From JAILEN01 sp036723975 (lineage in GTDB: Bacteria > Bacillota > Clostridia > Lachnospirales > Lachnospiraceae), in contig DAIMGJ010000011.1 in the NCBI GenBank assembly GCA_036723975.1, forward strand, positions 1 to 64,000: a DNA stretch of 64,000 bases, read 5' to 3'. Both the position numbers and the translations under genes were made by a program. Below, piece after piece: positions 1 through 8,915 of this stretch (the first letter of the stretch is position 1; every line of letters starts with the position of its first letter). The notes beneath the pieces are model-generated. The model was not told the DNA's origin and did not search any database. It worked only from the letters and a program-made list of their open reading frames with translations.

Positions 1-22
1 CGAGACGACCAAAGTCGTCTCG
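1..22 (-). terminator. Hairpin after engB, likely terminator
   Basis: A perfect 9-bp inverted repeat (CGAGACGAC / GTCGTCTCG, loop CAAA) begins at the first base of the window, about 30 bases beyond the engB stop. Read on the minus strand it would end the clp-engB transcript. The T-run it would need lies outside the window, so termination is inferred from position and stem strength only. Confidence 0.5.
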
Positions 23-53
23 TAAAAAAGTCTAACTTTGAGGGGTCACCTCA

Positions 54-659
54 TTATTCGTCTTCCTCTTTCTCATTTTCTATTACCTGATCCATAAAAT
101 CCCAGATATCTTCCAGGCCCTGTTTGGTTACGGAAGAAAAAGGAATAATGATGGTATCTACATCTGCACCCAAGCCGTTTCGTATGGCTTTTATATGCTT
201 GTCCAATTGGGAACGACCGATTTTATCTGCTTTTGTGCAGATTACGATGGGCTGATATCCCATATAGTCAATCCACTCGTACATTTGCTTGTCGTGTGCA
301 CCGGGTTCATGGCGAATATCCACCAGCAAAAATACACAGCGCAACTTCTCAGAAGTATCCAAATAGCGTTCAATCATTTCACCCCATTTTTCCACTTCTG
401 ACTTGGACGCTCTTGCGTATCCGTAGCCGGGCAAATCCACCAGATAGATTTCATTATTTACATTATAAAAATTAATGGTCTGTGTTTTACCGGGTTGTGC
501 GGAAGTTCGTGCCAAAGATTTGCGATTTAACACCGCATTAATCAAAGATGACTTTCCCACATTACTTTTTCCGGCAAAAGCAACTTCCGGTAAAGTATTC
601 TCCGGTAGTTGACTTGTGATTCCACACACAGTTTCAAGTTCTGCACTTTTAATTTTCAT
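54..659 (-). CDS. engB: Ribosome biogenesis GTP-binding protein EngB (YihA/YsxC)
   Basis: A small TRAFAC-class GTPase of 201 residues, the usual family length, needed for late assembly of the large ribosomal subunit in the cytoplasm. The G1 loop GKSNVGKS is at residues 30-37, the G3 motif DLPGYG at about 75-80, and the G4 motif TKAD at 142-145. The protein ends in an acidic tail. The start ATG lies three bases after the clpX stop, so translation is probably coupled; no strong ribosome site of its own is visible. It is the last gene of the tig-clpP-clpX-engB cluster. In many Firmicutes lonA sits between clpX and engB; here it is absent. Confidence 0.97.
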   Translation of the reverse strand: MKIKSAELETVCGITSQLPENTLPEVAFAGKSNVGKSSLINAVLNRKSLARTSAQPGKTQTINFYNVNNEIYLVDLPGYGYARASKSEVEKWGEMIERYLDTSEKLRCVFLLVDIRHEPGAHDKQMYEWIDYMGYQPIVICTKADKIGRSQLDKHIKAIRNGLGADVDTIIIPFSSVTKQGLEDIWDFMDQVIENEKEEDE

Positions 660-662
660 GTT

Positions 663-1961
663 TTAAGCGCTTTCTTTTCCTGCTTTCTTCTTCATGGAAA
701 CAACTTCAGACTTCTTTTCAACGAGAAGGACGTTCTCTTCCACCTTTTCTCTGGTGATGTTTAACTTCTTCACAGACTCTTCGGATGGAATCTCAAACAT
801 ATCCTCCATCATGACATTTTCCATGATGGCACGGAGTCCTCGCGCACCGGTCTTTCTTTCCAAAGACTTCTCTGCAATAGCTTCAAGGGCATCCTTTTCA
901 AAGGTAAGATCTACATCATCCATCTTAAAGAGTGCCTTGTACTGCTTAACAAGAGAATTCTTCGGCTCGGTAAGGATTCGAATTAAATCATCCTTATCAA
1001 GCTCTTCCAGTGCAACGTTAATCGGAACACGTCCGATAAACTCAGGAATCAAACCAAACTTCACGAAGTCCTGTGGAAGCGCCTGCTTTAAAAGCTCGCT
1101 TTCACGTTCTTTATCGGTCTTAATCTCGGTCACTTCGGTATTAAATCCAATACGCTTGGTGTCCATACGAGATTCGATAATCTTATCCAATCCTTCGAAT
1201 GCACCACCGCAAATAAACAGGATATTTGTTGTATCAATCGGTATCAACTCCTGCTGCGGATGCTTTCTTCCACCCTGTGGAGGTACGGAAGCATTGGTTC
1301 CCTCTAACATCTTAAGAAGCGCCTGCTGTACACCCTCACCGGATACGTCTCTGGTAATGGATACATTTTCAGACTTCTTTGTAATTTTGTCGATTTCGTC
1401 GATGTAAATAATTCCGTATTCAGCCTTCGGAACATCATAGTCCGCTGCCTGAATCAGTTTTAACAAAATATTCTCAACGTCTTCACCAACGTAGCCGGCT
1501 TCTGTAAGGGTGGTCGCATCTGCAATTGCAAAAGGAACACCGATAATACGAGCCAATGTCTGCGCCAAAAGGGTCTTACCACTACCGGTAGGTCCCAAAA
1601 GAAGAACATTGGATTTCTGTAATTCTACGTTTAAGTCCTTCGGGTCCGCAAGTATTCTTTTGTAATGATTATAAACCGCTACAGATAAAACCTTTTTTGC
1701 TTCATCCTGACCGATTACATACTCATCAAGGAATTTCTTCAATTCCTTTGGTTTCAAAAGATTGATTTCCGGTCGATCATTGTCAAATTTGGATGTCTCT
1801 TCCGCATCCATTAATTCTTCTTCAATAATCTCGCTGCAAATATCAACGCATTCGTCGCAGATATACGCACCATTTGGTCCGGCAATCAGCTTTTGAACCT
1901 GAGACTGCGTCTTCCCGCAGAAAGAGCATCTGATTTTGTCGTCGCTGTTGCGTCCTGCCAT
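663..1961 (-). CDS. clpX: ATP-dependent Clp protease ATP-binding subunit ClpX
   Basis: The AAA+ unfoldase that feeds substrates to ClpP. At 432 residues it has the normal length. The N-terminal C4 zinc-binding domain has Cys12, Cys15, Cys35 and Cys38. Walker A is GPTGSGKT at 123-130, followed by the pore motif GYVG, the Walker B stretch YIDEIDK, the ClpP-docking tripeptide IGF, the arginine-finger segment EFIGR, and the sensor 2 segment GARGL. The C-terminus is Lys-rich. It lies downstream of clpP in the same orientation and is likely cotranscribed with it. It is the intact host reference for the shortened ClpX-like protein encoded in the integrated element at 37502-38446. Confidence 0.98.
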   Translation of the reverse strand: MAGRNSDDKIRCSFCGKTQSQVQKLIAGPNGAYICDECVDICSEIIEEELMDAEETSKFDNDRPEINLLKPKELKKFLDEYVIGQDEAKKVLSVAVYNHYKRILADPKDLNVELQKSNVLLLGPTGSGKTLLAQTLARIIGVPFAIADATTLTEAGYVGEDVENILLKLIQAADYDVPKAEYGIIYIDEIDKITKKSENVSITRDVSGEGVQQALLKMLEGTNASVPPQGGRKHPQQELIPIDTTNILFICGGAFEGLDKIIESRMDTKRIGFNTEVTEIKTDKERESELLKQALPQDFVKFGLIPEFIGRVPINVALEELDKDDLIRILTEPKNSLVKQYKALFKMDDVDLTFEKDALEAIAEKSLERKTGARGLRAIMENVMMEDMFEIPSEESVKKLNITREKVEENVLLVEKKSEVVSMKKKAGKESA

Positions 1962-1994
1962 TTTATTCTCCTTAAAAAGGAGCCTATCGCTCCC

Positions 1995-2585
1995 TTATGC
2001 CTCGTTTCTGTTTTCGATGATCTTGTCAATAAGACCATATTCCAAAGCTTCCTTCGAGCTCATATAGTAATCACGCTCAGTATCAGCTGCTACCTTTTCA
2101 AACGGCTGACCGGTGTTTGCTGCAAGCATTTCATTCAAACGTTTCTTTGTCTTTAAAATGTTTTCAGCCTGAATTTCGATTTCAGTTGCCTGACCTTTTG
2201 CACCGCCGGATGGCTGATGAATCATAATCTCAGAGTTTGGAAGTGCAAGACGTTTGCCCTTTGCACCACCTGCAAGCAAGAATGCACCCATAGATGCGGC
2301 AAGTCCTACACAAATGGTAGAAACATCGCATTTGATGTACTGCATGGTATCATAAATTGCAAGACCTGCAGTCACCATTCCACCCGGACTGTTAATATAA
2401 AGATGAATATCCTTATTCGGGTCTTCTGACTCTAAGAATAATAACTGTGCAATGGTAAGAGACGCGGTGGTCTCATTTACTTCTTCTCCTAAGAAAATGA
2501 TTCGATCCTTTAACAATCTGGAATAGATATCGTAGGAACGTTCTCCTCTTGAATTCTGTTCAATGACATAAGGTATTGTAGCCAT
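1995..2585 (-). CDS. clpP: ATP-dependent Clp protease proteolytic subunit ClpP
   Basis: The serine peptidase core that partners with ClpX. From the chosen ATG the protein has 196 residues. The catalytic triad is visible as Ser98 (in GLAASMG), His123 (MIHQP) and Asp172 (ERDYYM). I chose the internal ATG at 2585 because an AAAGGGG ribosome site lies just upstream and the protein then begins MATIPYVIEQ, as is typical. An in-frame start 60 bases further upstream would overlap the end of tig and adds a basic stretch unlike the family. The gene is directly downstream of tig and upstream of clpX. Confidence 0.96.
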   Translation of the reverse strand: MATIPYVIEQNSRGERSYDIYSRLLKDRIIFLGEEVNETTASLTIAQLLFLESEDPNKDIHLYINSPGGMVTAGLAIYDTMQYIKCDVSTICVGLAASMGAFLLAGGAKGKRLALPNSEIMIHQPSGGAKGQATEIEIQAENILKTKKRLNEMLAANTGQPFEKVAADTERDYYMSSKEALEYGLIDKIIENRNEA

Positions 2586-2598
2586 AGATTCATCCCCT

Positions 2599-3924
2599 TT
2601 ATTTTTCTTCAGCCTCTTTCTCAGCCTTCTTCTTTGGCTTTGCACGAAGCTTCATGTTTTCTGTAACAAAGTTGATTGCCTTTTCCAAAGCAACATCTTT
2701 CTTCATGTTTTCTTTTTCAGAATCCGGAATGTTCTTCTTGATATCTTCAACCTTCATTCCGTACTGTTCTGCCATTTCTTCGATCTTCTTTTCTACGTCC
2801 TCATCGGTTCCTTCGAAGCCTTCTGCCTTAGCAATTGCTTCAAGTACCAAAGAACCCTTGATTCTGTCTTCTGCATCCGGACGCATCTGAGCCTTTAACT
2901 GATCTAAAGTCATGCCGGTAAACTGCATGTACTGCTCAAAAGAAAGTCCGCTCTGACGAAGATTGTTTGCATATTCGCTAAGCATCTGATTAACCTGGAA
3001 GTCAACCATTGCATCCGGAATATCCATCTTGGAATCAGCGATAATCTTAGCCAAAGCTTCATCTTCCTGTGTACGCTTAGCAGCGTTTTCTTTTCTTTCG
3101 ATAAGAGTCTTCTTAACATCTTCCTTATAATCTGCAACAGAATCAAATCCCTGATCCTCAGCAAATTCATCGTTTAATTCAGGAAGCTCTTTTGCTGTAA
3201 TCTTGTGTAATTTACATTTGAAAAGTGCAGCCTTTCCGGCTAACTCTTCTGCATGATAATCCTCAGGGAATGTAACGTTTACGTCGATATCTTCCTCTAA
3301 GTTCTTTCCGCAAAGCTGATCTTCAAATCCGGGAATAAAGGAATTTGAGCCAAGCTCTAAGGTATAGTTTTCAGACTTTCCACCTTCGAAAGGTACGCCG
3401 TCAACAGAACCGTCAAAATCAAGAACAACGATATCGCCCATCTGTGCTGCACGATCGGTTACATCGATGGAACGAGCGTTTCTGGTAAGCTGAGACTTGA
3501 TTTCTTTTTCAACATCTTCATCAGAAACAGTTGTATCAATACGTGTTACGGTAATTCCGTTATATTTTCCAAGTTTAACATCAGGCTTTAATGCAACTTC
3601 AGCAGTAAAGATGAAAGGCTTACCCTTTTCAATCTGAACCACTTCTACTTCCGGCTGAGAAACAATATCCAAACCGCACTCATCATAAGCCTTCGGATAC
3701 TCTTCCTGAATCAAAATATTTGCAGCTTCATCAAAGAAGATTTCAGGTCCGTACATTTTCTCAATCATCTGCTGAGGTACTTTACCCTTTCTGAATCCCG
3801 GGATGGAGATGCTGTTTTTCTGGCGATTATAAGCCTTCTTTGTAGCTTCAACTAAACGGTCAGCCTCTACTTCAATAGTAAGCTTTGCCATGTTATTGTC
3901 TAAATTTTCTACTTTTACACTCAT
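2599..3924 (-). CDS. tig: Trigger factor (ribosome-associated chaperone and PPIase)
   Basis: A 441-residue trigger factor, the chaperone that meets nascent chains at the ribosome exit tunnel. The N-terminal ribosome-binding domain contains the signature around GFRKGKVP (rough residues 43-50). The FKBP-type prolyl isomerase domain follows (rough 150-245, including GDIVVLDFDGSVDG). The long C-terminal helical arm ends in a Lys/Glu-rich tail. It is the first gene of the tig-clpP-clpX-engB operon and has its own sigma-A promoter 45-75 bases upstream. No CtsR- or CIRCE-like repeat was seen ahead of it. Confidence 0.97.
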   Translation of the reverse strand: MSVKVENLDNNMAKLTIEVEADRLVEATKKAYNRQKNSISIPGFRKGKVPQQMIEKMYGPEIFFDEAANILIQEEYPKAYDECGLDIVSQPEVEVVQIEKGKPFIFTAEVALKPDVKLGKYNGITVTRIDTTVSDEDVEKEIKSQLTRNARSIDVTDRAAQMGDIVVLDFDGSVDGVPFEGGKSENYTLELGSNSFIPGFEDQLCGKNLEEDIDVNVTFPEDYHAEELAGKAALFKCKLHKITAKELPELNDEFAEDQGFDSVADYKEDVKKTLIERKENAAKRTQEDEALAKIIADSKMDIPDAMVDFQVNQMLSEYANNLRQSGLSFEQYMQFTGMTLDQLKAQMRPDAEDRIKGSLVLEAIAKAEGFEGTDEDVEKKIEEMAEQYGMKVEDIKKNIPDSEKENMKKDVALEKAINFVTENMKLRAKPKKKAEKEAEEK

Positions 3925-3969
3925 TTTTCTTAATCTTCCTTCCTAACTTTTGTGTAAACACTGCGAGTA

Positions 3970-3998
3970 ATTATAGCACAAAACCACACGTGTTTCAA
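3970..3998 (-). promoter_or_regulatory. Sigma-A promoter of the tig-clpP-clpX-engB operon
   Basis: On the minus strand the -35 hexamer TTGAAA (3993-3998) is separated by exactly 17 bases from the -10 hexamer TATAAT (3970-3975). The -10 is preceded by TGC, an extended -10 element. The spacing and position, about 45 bases before the tig ATG, fit a strong housekeeping promoter. Confidence 0.85.
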
Positions 3999-4007
3999 AT
4001 ATAAAAA

Positions 4008-4028
4008 GGGGACGGAAAAACCGTCCCC
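4008..4028 (-). terminator. Rho-independent terminator of the enoate reductase operon
   Basis: A perfect 8-bp stem (GGGGACGG / CCGTCCCC, 5-base loop) lies 10 bases after the stop of the minus-strand enoate reductase gene. On that strand it is followed by TTTTTAT. It separates the operon from the tig promoter. Confidence 0.9.
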
Positions 4029-4038
4029 AAAATCAATG

Positions 4039-6102
4039 TTAAATCTTCATTGCAGCCTCGTAGGCACCCCAAATAACCGTACGTAAATTTCCGATGGAAT
4101 TGCAGTCACCAACATAGAACACATTGCTCTTTTTGTTCTTTGGATCTCCCAACGGTTTCGGAATATAACCTGCAGAAGAAATCACGGAATCACATTTGAT
4201 TTCGATTTCTTTTCCTTCTTTATCCGTACAGGTAATTCCGTCATCACGAACTTCTTTTAAGGTTGTTTCCAAATACACCGGAATCTTATGCCACTCGAAC
4301 CACTCTCTTAAGTAAGAACTGTTTGCAAGGCAAACACCTTTTTGTGATACCAAATCATCCTTCATTTCAACAATAATCGGATGCTTGCCCAAAAGCGCCA
4401 GTTCATACGCAATTTCACTTCCGGTTAATCCACCGCCAATGACAGCTACGGTATCCCCTACTTCCGTACCCGTTAGGTACTCACAAGCCTCTACCATTTT
4501 CTCATGTCCCGGCACACGTCCAAGTACTCTGGCTGTAGAGCCTGTTGCCACAACAATCGGCATTCCGTCAAATTCATCCAGAGAAGTCACTTCGTGATTC
4601 AAGTGAATCGTCACGTTTTGCTTTTCCATCTCTCGACGATACCATGCCAAAAGCTCACGAAGCTTTCCTTTGTAGGACTCCGCACTTGCAGCGATAAAGG
4701 TTCCGCCTAAAACATCGGACTTTTCATAGATGACCGGCTTATGGCCGCGAAGCGTTAGGACACGGGCCGCCTCCATTCCTCCGATACCACCTCCGATGAT
4801 CGCAACTTCCTTCGGCGAAGATGTCTTTTGAATAAAGTGCTTTTCTTTTTGCATCGTCTCGGCATTTACCGCACAACGAGCCAAATGTAAAGAATCGGAC
4901 AATTCCTGATCGTTCGGGACGCCCTTGTAATGACACATATTAAAGCAACCGCTATGACAAAGAATACACGGACGAATATCTTCTTCCCTATCATTTAAAA
5001 GTTTGGTCACCCATTCGGTGTCCGCCAGGAATCTTCTCGCAAATCCGGCACCGTCAATTTCTCCCTTTGCAACAGCTTCTGCTGCCACCTCAGGATCCAT
5101 TCTTCCGGCACAAACCACAGGGATATCCACATATTTTCTGATGTTTTTAACATCTTCCAGATTGCAGTTCTCCGGCATATAGATTGGCGGATGTGCCCAG
5201 TACCATGCATCATAAGTACCGTTATCGCAGTTTAGCATGTCGTAACCGGCATCCTGCAAATACTTCGCAGCACGTTTGGATTCTTCATAATCACGTCCCA
5301 CTTCCGTATATTCCTCTCCCGGAAGCGCTCCCTGACGAAATCCCTTGGTTTTGGAAACTACAGAGTAACGTAGTGAAACCGGGAAGTCTTCTCCACAGAC
5401 CTTCTTGATTTCCTGTACGATTTCCACAGCAAAACGATACTTGTTTTCAAAAGAGCCGCCATATTCATCGGTACGTTTATTTACATAATCCAAAGTAAAC
5501 TGATCCAAAAGATATCCCTCATGTACCGCATGGATTTCCACGCCATCCACACCGGCTTCCTTAAGCAATCGCGCGGTTTCTCCAAATGCGTGTACAAATT
5601 CGTGAATCTCTTCCACCGTAAGTGCACGGGAAGGAATTTTATCCGACCAACGGTTTGGAGAAGGACTTGCGGATGCTGTAATCTTATCCAAATCCATTAC
5701 CGGCTTAGAAAGTACCCTTAGTACAGGATTTGTATAAAGGGTCTCCATCATGGGACTAACCGTAAAGGAGCGTCCGAATCCTGCGGTCAACTGCACAAAA
5801 AGTTTTGCTCCCGTCTTATGAAACTTCGGCATCCACTCTGCCAAATCGCGATACATCTTTTTATTCTTATGAAGCCACTGACCAAACATGGGATTGTAAA
5901 TCGGTTGGCATCCCGGAAGTACAAGGCCTGCATTATTCTTTGCCACTTCCAAAATAAAATCGGCTCCTGCCTTATCAAAATGGTTTTTCTCCATCCAGCC
6001 GAACAAGTCCGTTCCTCCCATAGAGGTTAAAACCACACGGTTTTTAATCTCACAATTCCCGATTTTCCATGGGGTAAAAAGCGGTTCTAATTTCTGATTC
6101 AT
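4039..6102 (-). CDS. Old-yellow-enzyme-type enoate/dienoyl reductase with Fe-S and FAD domains
   Basis: A 687-residue NADH:flavin oxidoreductase of the 2-enoate reductase / 2,4-dienoyl-CoA reductase / BaiCD-BaiH group. The N-terminal FMN TIM barrel covers about residues 1-370 and includes the substrate segment EIHAVHEGYLLDQF. A [4Fe-4S] cluster site follows (CILCHSGC, then CAVN). Two Rossmann folds bind FAD (AIIGGGIGGMEAA) and NAD(P)H (AVIGGGLTGSEIA). The enzyme is expected to reduce a C=C bond conjugated to a carboxylate or CoA ester in the cytoplasm. It is the last gene of a three-gene operon, 14 bases after a CoA-transferase, suggesting a CoA-activated unsaturated acid as substrate. Which acid cannot be read from sequence; a bile-acid or aromatic-acid role is only a possibility. 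Confidence 0.9.
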   Translation of the reverse strand: MNQKLEPLFTPWKIGNCEIKNRVVLTSMGGTDLFGWMEKNHFDKAGADFILEVAKNNAGLVLPGCQPIYNPMFGQWLHKNKKMYRDLAEWMPKFHKTGAKLFVQLTAGFGRSFTVSPMMETLYTNPVLRVLSKPVMDLDKITASASPSPNRWSDKIPSRALTVEEIHEFVHAFGETARLLKEAGVDGVEIHAVHEGYLLDQFTLDYVNKRTDEYGGSFENKYRFAVEIVQEIKKVCGEDFPVSLRYSVVSKTKGFRQGALPGEEYTEVGRDYEESKRAAKYLQDAGYDMLNCDNGTYDAWYWAHPPIYMPENCNLEDVKNIRKYVDIPVVCAGRMDPEVAAEAVAKGEIDGAGFARRFLADTEWVTKLLNDREEDIRPCILCHSGCFNMCHYKGVPNDQELSDSLHLARCAVNAETMQKEKHFIQKTSSPKEVAIIGGGIGGMEAARVLTLRGHKPVIYEKSDVLGGTFIAASAESYKGKLRELLAWYRREMEKQNVTIHLNHEVTSLDEFDGMPIVVATGSTARVLGRVPGHEKMVEACEYLTGTEVGDTVAVIGGGLTGSEIAYELALLGKHPIIVEMKDDLVSQKGVCLANSSYLREWFEWHKIPVYLETTLKEVRDDGITCTDKEGKEIEIKCDSVISSAGYIPKPLGDPKNKKSNVFYVGDCNSIGNLRTVIWGAYEAAMKI

Positions 6103-6116
6103 TTTCCTATTTCCTC

Positions 6117-7736
6117 CTAGTTATGAAAGCCGGTATTACCGTCTGTAAAATGCATATTTGTTTTGCGATAGGTATTCTCGCCACGGCCAATATTGGTTGC
6201 CGGCGCCGGGAAATACACATCTCCTACTGCAGTATCATCCACCTTTAAGTATGCGTCCTGCCAAACGGGCAATTCCTCATTATGAACAATCTTACTCTTT
6301 GCATCCGTCAAAGTTTCATTACGCTCCCAAAGATCCGTACATTCATGCAACCAGTAACCGCCTCTGGTTAAGGAACCTGCCACGGTATAGGTTCCGCCCT
6401 CTGTCATCTGTTTCTTAAGCGCTTCCAAGACGCCTGCGCAAAGAATCATTCCCGGAATATAGTCAAGAGGCACTCCGTTTAGGTTTACAGGTGCTTCCAT
6501 GGATCCGTTTCGTACACTGAGCCCTGTAATATCTTCCGCACAAGGAGCCCAGCCCGGGCGATTTGCCCATACCGTATCGGAGAAACACATCAAACTTCCG
6601 TAAATCACATTTGGATTTAGTGCGTGAATGTCATCAATGGAAAGCCCAAACTTATCCAGCGCACCTCTCTGATAAGAACAGATTACCACATCCGCTTCTT
6701 TTACAAGTTCTTTTGCGCGAGCCAATTGATCCTCTTTATTGAAGTCAAGCTGGATGGAATTTTTTCCTGCCCAACCGTCAAGTTCCAACATCGCCTGTTC
6801 CTGATGCAAATAATCACCACGGCGAATCATAAGTACATCCGCACCGGCCTCCGCCAAAAGTCTCGTGCAAGCAGGTCCTGCGATAATATGGGTTAAATCA
6901 AGCACTTTTACTCCGGAAAGCGGTCCCTTCTTCGAATCATATTTCCCAAAAGTTTTTACCGGCGCCTCCCCGGTCTTTGTTAAGCGAAACAGCGGCATAT
7001 CGCAAACGGCTTTTCCCACTTCGGTTTCTTCCCATTCTTTGCGAGAGCGAAGCATACAACCGCAAGCACCGTTTTCAAAGGTCGTCTCTTCTAATTCCTC
7101 GGCATTCCATTTTGCTACAGCTTTTGCCGTCGTCTTTTTATCAAACGGAAGAGAACCAAATACAAACTTATCCGGATCTTTTTTGATGTTTAAAGTCTCC
7201 ATCATGATTTTCTTCTGAGACTCATAGTAAACATGTGCTGAAAAGCTTCTTCCATCCTTGGTTGCATATTTATAAAAGGAACCGTTTAATGCGTTATCCA
7301 CGCGGATTGCGGAATCATATCGCGACTGTACAAAGGTTTTATTTCCCTCATAGGCACTCATATAAAGTCGAATCACCTGCATTCCCGCAAGAGCAACATC
7401 ACAAAGTACCGGTTCCGGTGCATCTCCATTTCGAAGAATTGCTATATCTTGTGTCAACGCCGCATCCAACGCCAAAATCGCAGCTGCCGGTCCGGTCTGC
7501 AATACTTTTTCCTCTTCAAACAAACGCTTCACCGCTTTTTTTCGAAGAGACAAAAGTACAAGCTTTAATACCCCCGGAAATGGATTGTGCCTGTAGCAGG
7601 CATCCTTAATCATCTTTTCCCTGCTTTCAGAAAGGTTAAACAGCACCTCACACTCCGGATGAATATTCAGTTTCTCCGTCAAATCCTCATAACATGCAAC
7701 AGCCTGTGCCGCCTTGTGTTCCATTACCTGACTCAT
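6117..7736 (-). CDS. Family III (CaiB/BaiF-like) CoA-transferase, oversized
   Basis: Class III CoA-transferases move CoA between carboxylic acids through an aspartyl-CoA intermediate. The C-terminal half (about residue 265 onward) starts with the family signature GVKVLDLTHIIAGP and contains the probable catalytic Asp in GVPLDYIPG, where formyl-CoA transferase has GDSNSG. At 539 residues it is clearly longer than the usual 380-450. The N-terminal half resembles the distal part of a second, incomplete family III domain (for example the segment LRSRKEWEETEVGKA), so the protein may be a rearranged or fused tandem form. It is coupled to the enoate reductase downstream and a DJ-1-like gene upstream (20-base gap). 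Confidence 0.85.
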   Translation of the reverse strand: MSQVMEHKAAQAVACYEDLTEKLNIHPECEVLFNLSESREKMIKDACYRHNPFPGVLKLVLLSLRKKAVKRLFEEEKVLQTGPAAAILALDAALTQDIAILRNGDAPEPVLCDVALAGMQVIRLYMSAYEGNKTFVQSRYDSAIRVDNALNGSFYKYATKDGRSFSAHVYYESQKKIMMETLNIKKDPDKFVFGSLPFDKKTTAKAVAKWNAEELEETTFENGACGCMLRSRKEWEETEVGKAVCDMPLFRLTKTGEAPVKTFGKYDSKKGPLSGVKVLDLTHIIAGPACTRLLAEAGADVLMIRRGDYLHQEQAMLELDGWAGKNSIQLDFNKEDQLARAKELVKEADVVICSYQRGALDKFGLSIDDIHALNPNVIYGSLMCFSDTVWANRPGWAPCAEDITGLSVRNGSMEAPVNLNGVPLDYIPGMILCAGVLEALKKQMTEGGTYTVAGSLTRGGYWLHECTDLWERNETLTDAKSKIVHNEELPVWQDAYLKVDDTAVGDVYFPAPATNIGRGENTYRKTNMHFTDGNTGFHN

Positions 7737-7756
7737 TTATAAATCCCCCATTTTCT

Positions 7757-8308
7757 TTATAATTGATAGACAATGCTATCGGAAATCTGCGCAGCTTTAT
7801 CTTTGCCAAGGAAGTAAGCAATGATGGCAAGTGCAAAAGGAATCGCCGTTCCAAGTCCACGGGATGTAATGATATTCCCATCCACATTTACTTCCTGTTC
7901 GTTTGCGTTTGCGCCGGTCAGTCCGTCCTCCATTCCCGGATAGCAGCTTGCATTCTTTCCTTCCAATACACCTGCATATCCAAGTACTGTAGGTGCCGCA
8001 CAAATAGCAGCCACCAGTTTATCGTTTTTTGCAAAATCCTTTACAGTTTCAATTACGTTTACATCTTCTCTTAAGTAATTGGTGCCCGGCATACCACCCG
8101 GCAAAATCACTCCGTCGTAATCCTTTGCATTTGTATCTTTCAGGCTCTTATCCACACCGATTTTTATCTTGTGAGAGCCAATCACTTCTTCTTTTCCCGA
8201 AACGGAAACCATATCGATTGCCAGTCCCGCCCGACGTGCCAAATCAACGACGGTAAGAGCTTCGATTTCTTCGCATCCGTCTGCCATGCAAATCATAAGT
8301 TTTGCCAT
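7757..8308 (-). CDS. DJ-1/PfpI family protein
   Basis: A 183-residue flavodoxin-like protein of the DJ-1/ThiJ/PfpI superfamily. The nucleophile-elbow cysteine is Cys103 in AAICAAPTV, and the conserved acidic cluster GCEEIEAL lies near residues 11-18. Family members act as glyoxalases, deglycases, chaperones or amidases, so the exact role is open. I chose the ATG at 8308 over one 18 bases upstream because GGAGG lies 8 bases before it and the protein then begins MAKLMICMADG, as homologues do. It is the first gene of the operon with the CoA-transferase and enoate reductase, where it might protect thiols or carbonyls. That last point is inference. Confidence 0.88.
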   Translation of the reverse strand: MAKLMICMADGCEEIEALTVVDLARRAGLAIDMVSVSGKEEVIGSHKIKIGVDKSLKDTNAKDYDGVILPGGMPGTNYLREDVNVIETVKDFAKNDKLVAAICAAPTVLGYAGVLEGKNASCYPGMEDGLTGANANEQEVNVDGNIITSRGLGTAIPFALAIIAYFLGKDKAAQISDSIVYQL

Positions 8309-8393
8309 TTCATTTCCCTCCAACATTTGATACTATAGTTATGGTTTATTTATCAAAAAACACCTTTTTCATTATATTACATGAGGGTTTTAT

Positions 8394-8861
8394 ATGGAAA
8401 TAGAAAAAAAGTTTTTAATTCAATCTTTAAAGGATGTTCCGGGTGATATTTCCGATTACGATTATCACGATTTGGAACAGGGATATCTAAGTACCGCACC
8501 GGTAGTCCGCGTGCGAAAAGAAGACGATACCTATTATCTCACCTACAAAGGAAGCGGCATGCTTGTTCGTGAGGAATACAACCTTCCTCTGACGAAAGAA
8601 TCCTATGAGCATCTAATCACAAAGGCCGATGGCATCGTAATTAAAAAACGCCGTTATCTCATTCCTTTGGACAACGGACTCACTTGTGAACTGGATGTCT
8701 TTCATGGAAAATATGAAGGACTTCTTTTGGCAGAAGTAGAGTTTTCTTCGGAAGAAGCAGCAGTCTCCTTTGTAGCGCCGACATGGTTTGGCTCAGATGT
8801 CACCTTTGACAGTCGCTACCATAACTCCAACATGAGCAAAGCTGCAATTATGGAAGCCTAA
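8394..8861 (+). CDS. CYTH-domain triphosphate tunnel protein
   Basis: A 155-residue protein that begins with the ExExK motif of the CYTH (CyaB-thiamine triphosphatase) superfamily (MEIEKKF). The strands of an eight-stranded tunnel can be followed (VRVRKEDDTYYLTYKG, IKKRRY, CELDVF, LLAEVEF). Characterised relatives hydrolyse inorganic or thiamine triphosphate using metal ions held by the tunnel acids; class IV adenylate cyclases share the fold. The length fits a single-domain triphosphatase. It is transcribed divergently from the DJ-1 operon, has a GAGGG ribosome site and is followed by a hairpin terminator. It appears monocistronic. Confidence 0.88.
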   Translation: MEIEKKFLIQSLKDVPGDISDYDYHDLEQGYLSTAPVVRVRKEDDTYYLTYKGSGMLVREEYNLPLTKESYEHLITKADGIVIKKRRYLIPLDNGLTCELDVFHGKYEGLLLAEVEFSSEEAAVSFVAPTWFGSDVTFDSRYHNSNMSKAAIMEA

Positions 8862-8862
8862 A

Positions 8863-8896
8863 AAACCTCCTTACCGTTTTATCGGTAAAGAGGTTT
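8863..8896. terminator. Bidirectional terminator between convergent genes
   Basis: A 14-bp arm (AAACCTCCTTACCG) pairs with CGGTAAAGAGGTTT across a 6-base loop, with one mismatch. T-rich runs flank it on both strands. It serves the plus-strand CYTH gene and the minus-strand zinc-ribbon gene that ends 20 bases further on. Confidence 0.85.
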
Positions 8897-8915
8897 TTAT
8901 CATTCTCTAAGTTTT

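Noticed and set aside
694..1407. Plus-strand frame of 237 codons opposite clpX
   Set aside because: Ser-rich translation typical of antisense to a Firmicutes gene; clpX itself is certain.
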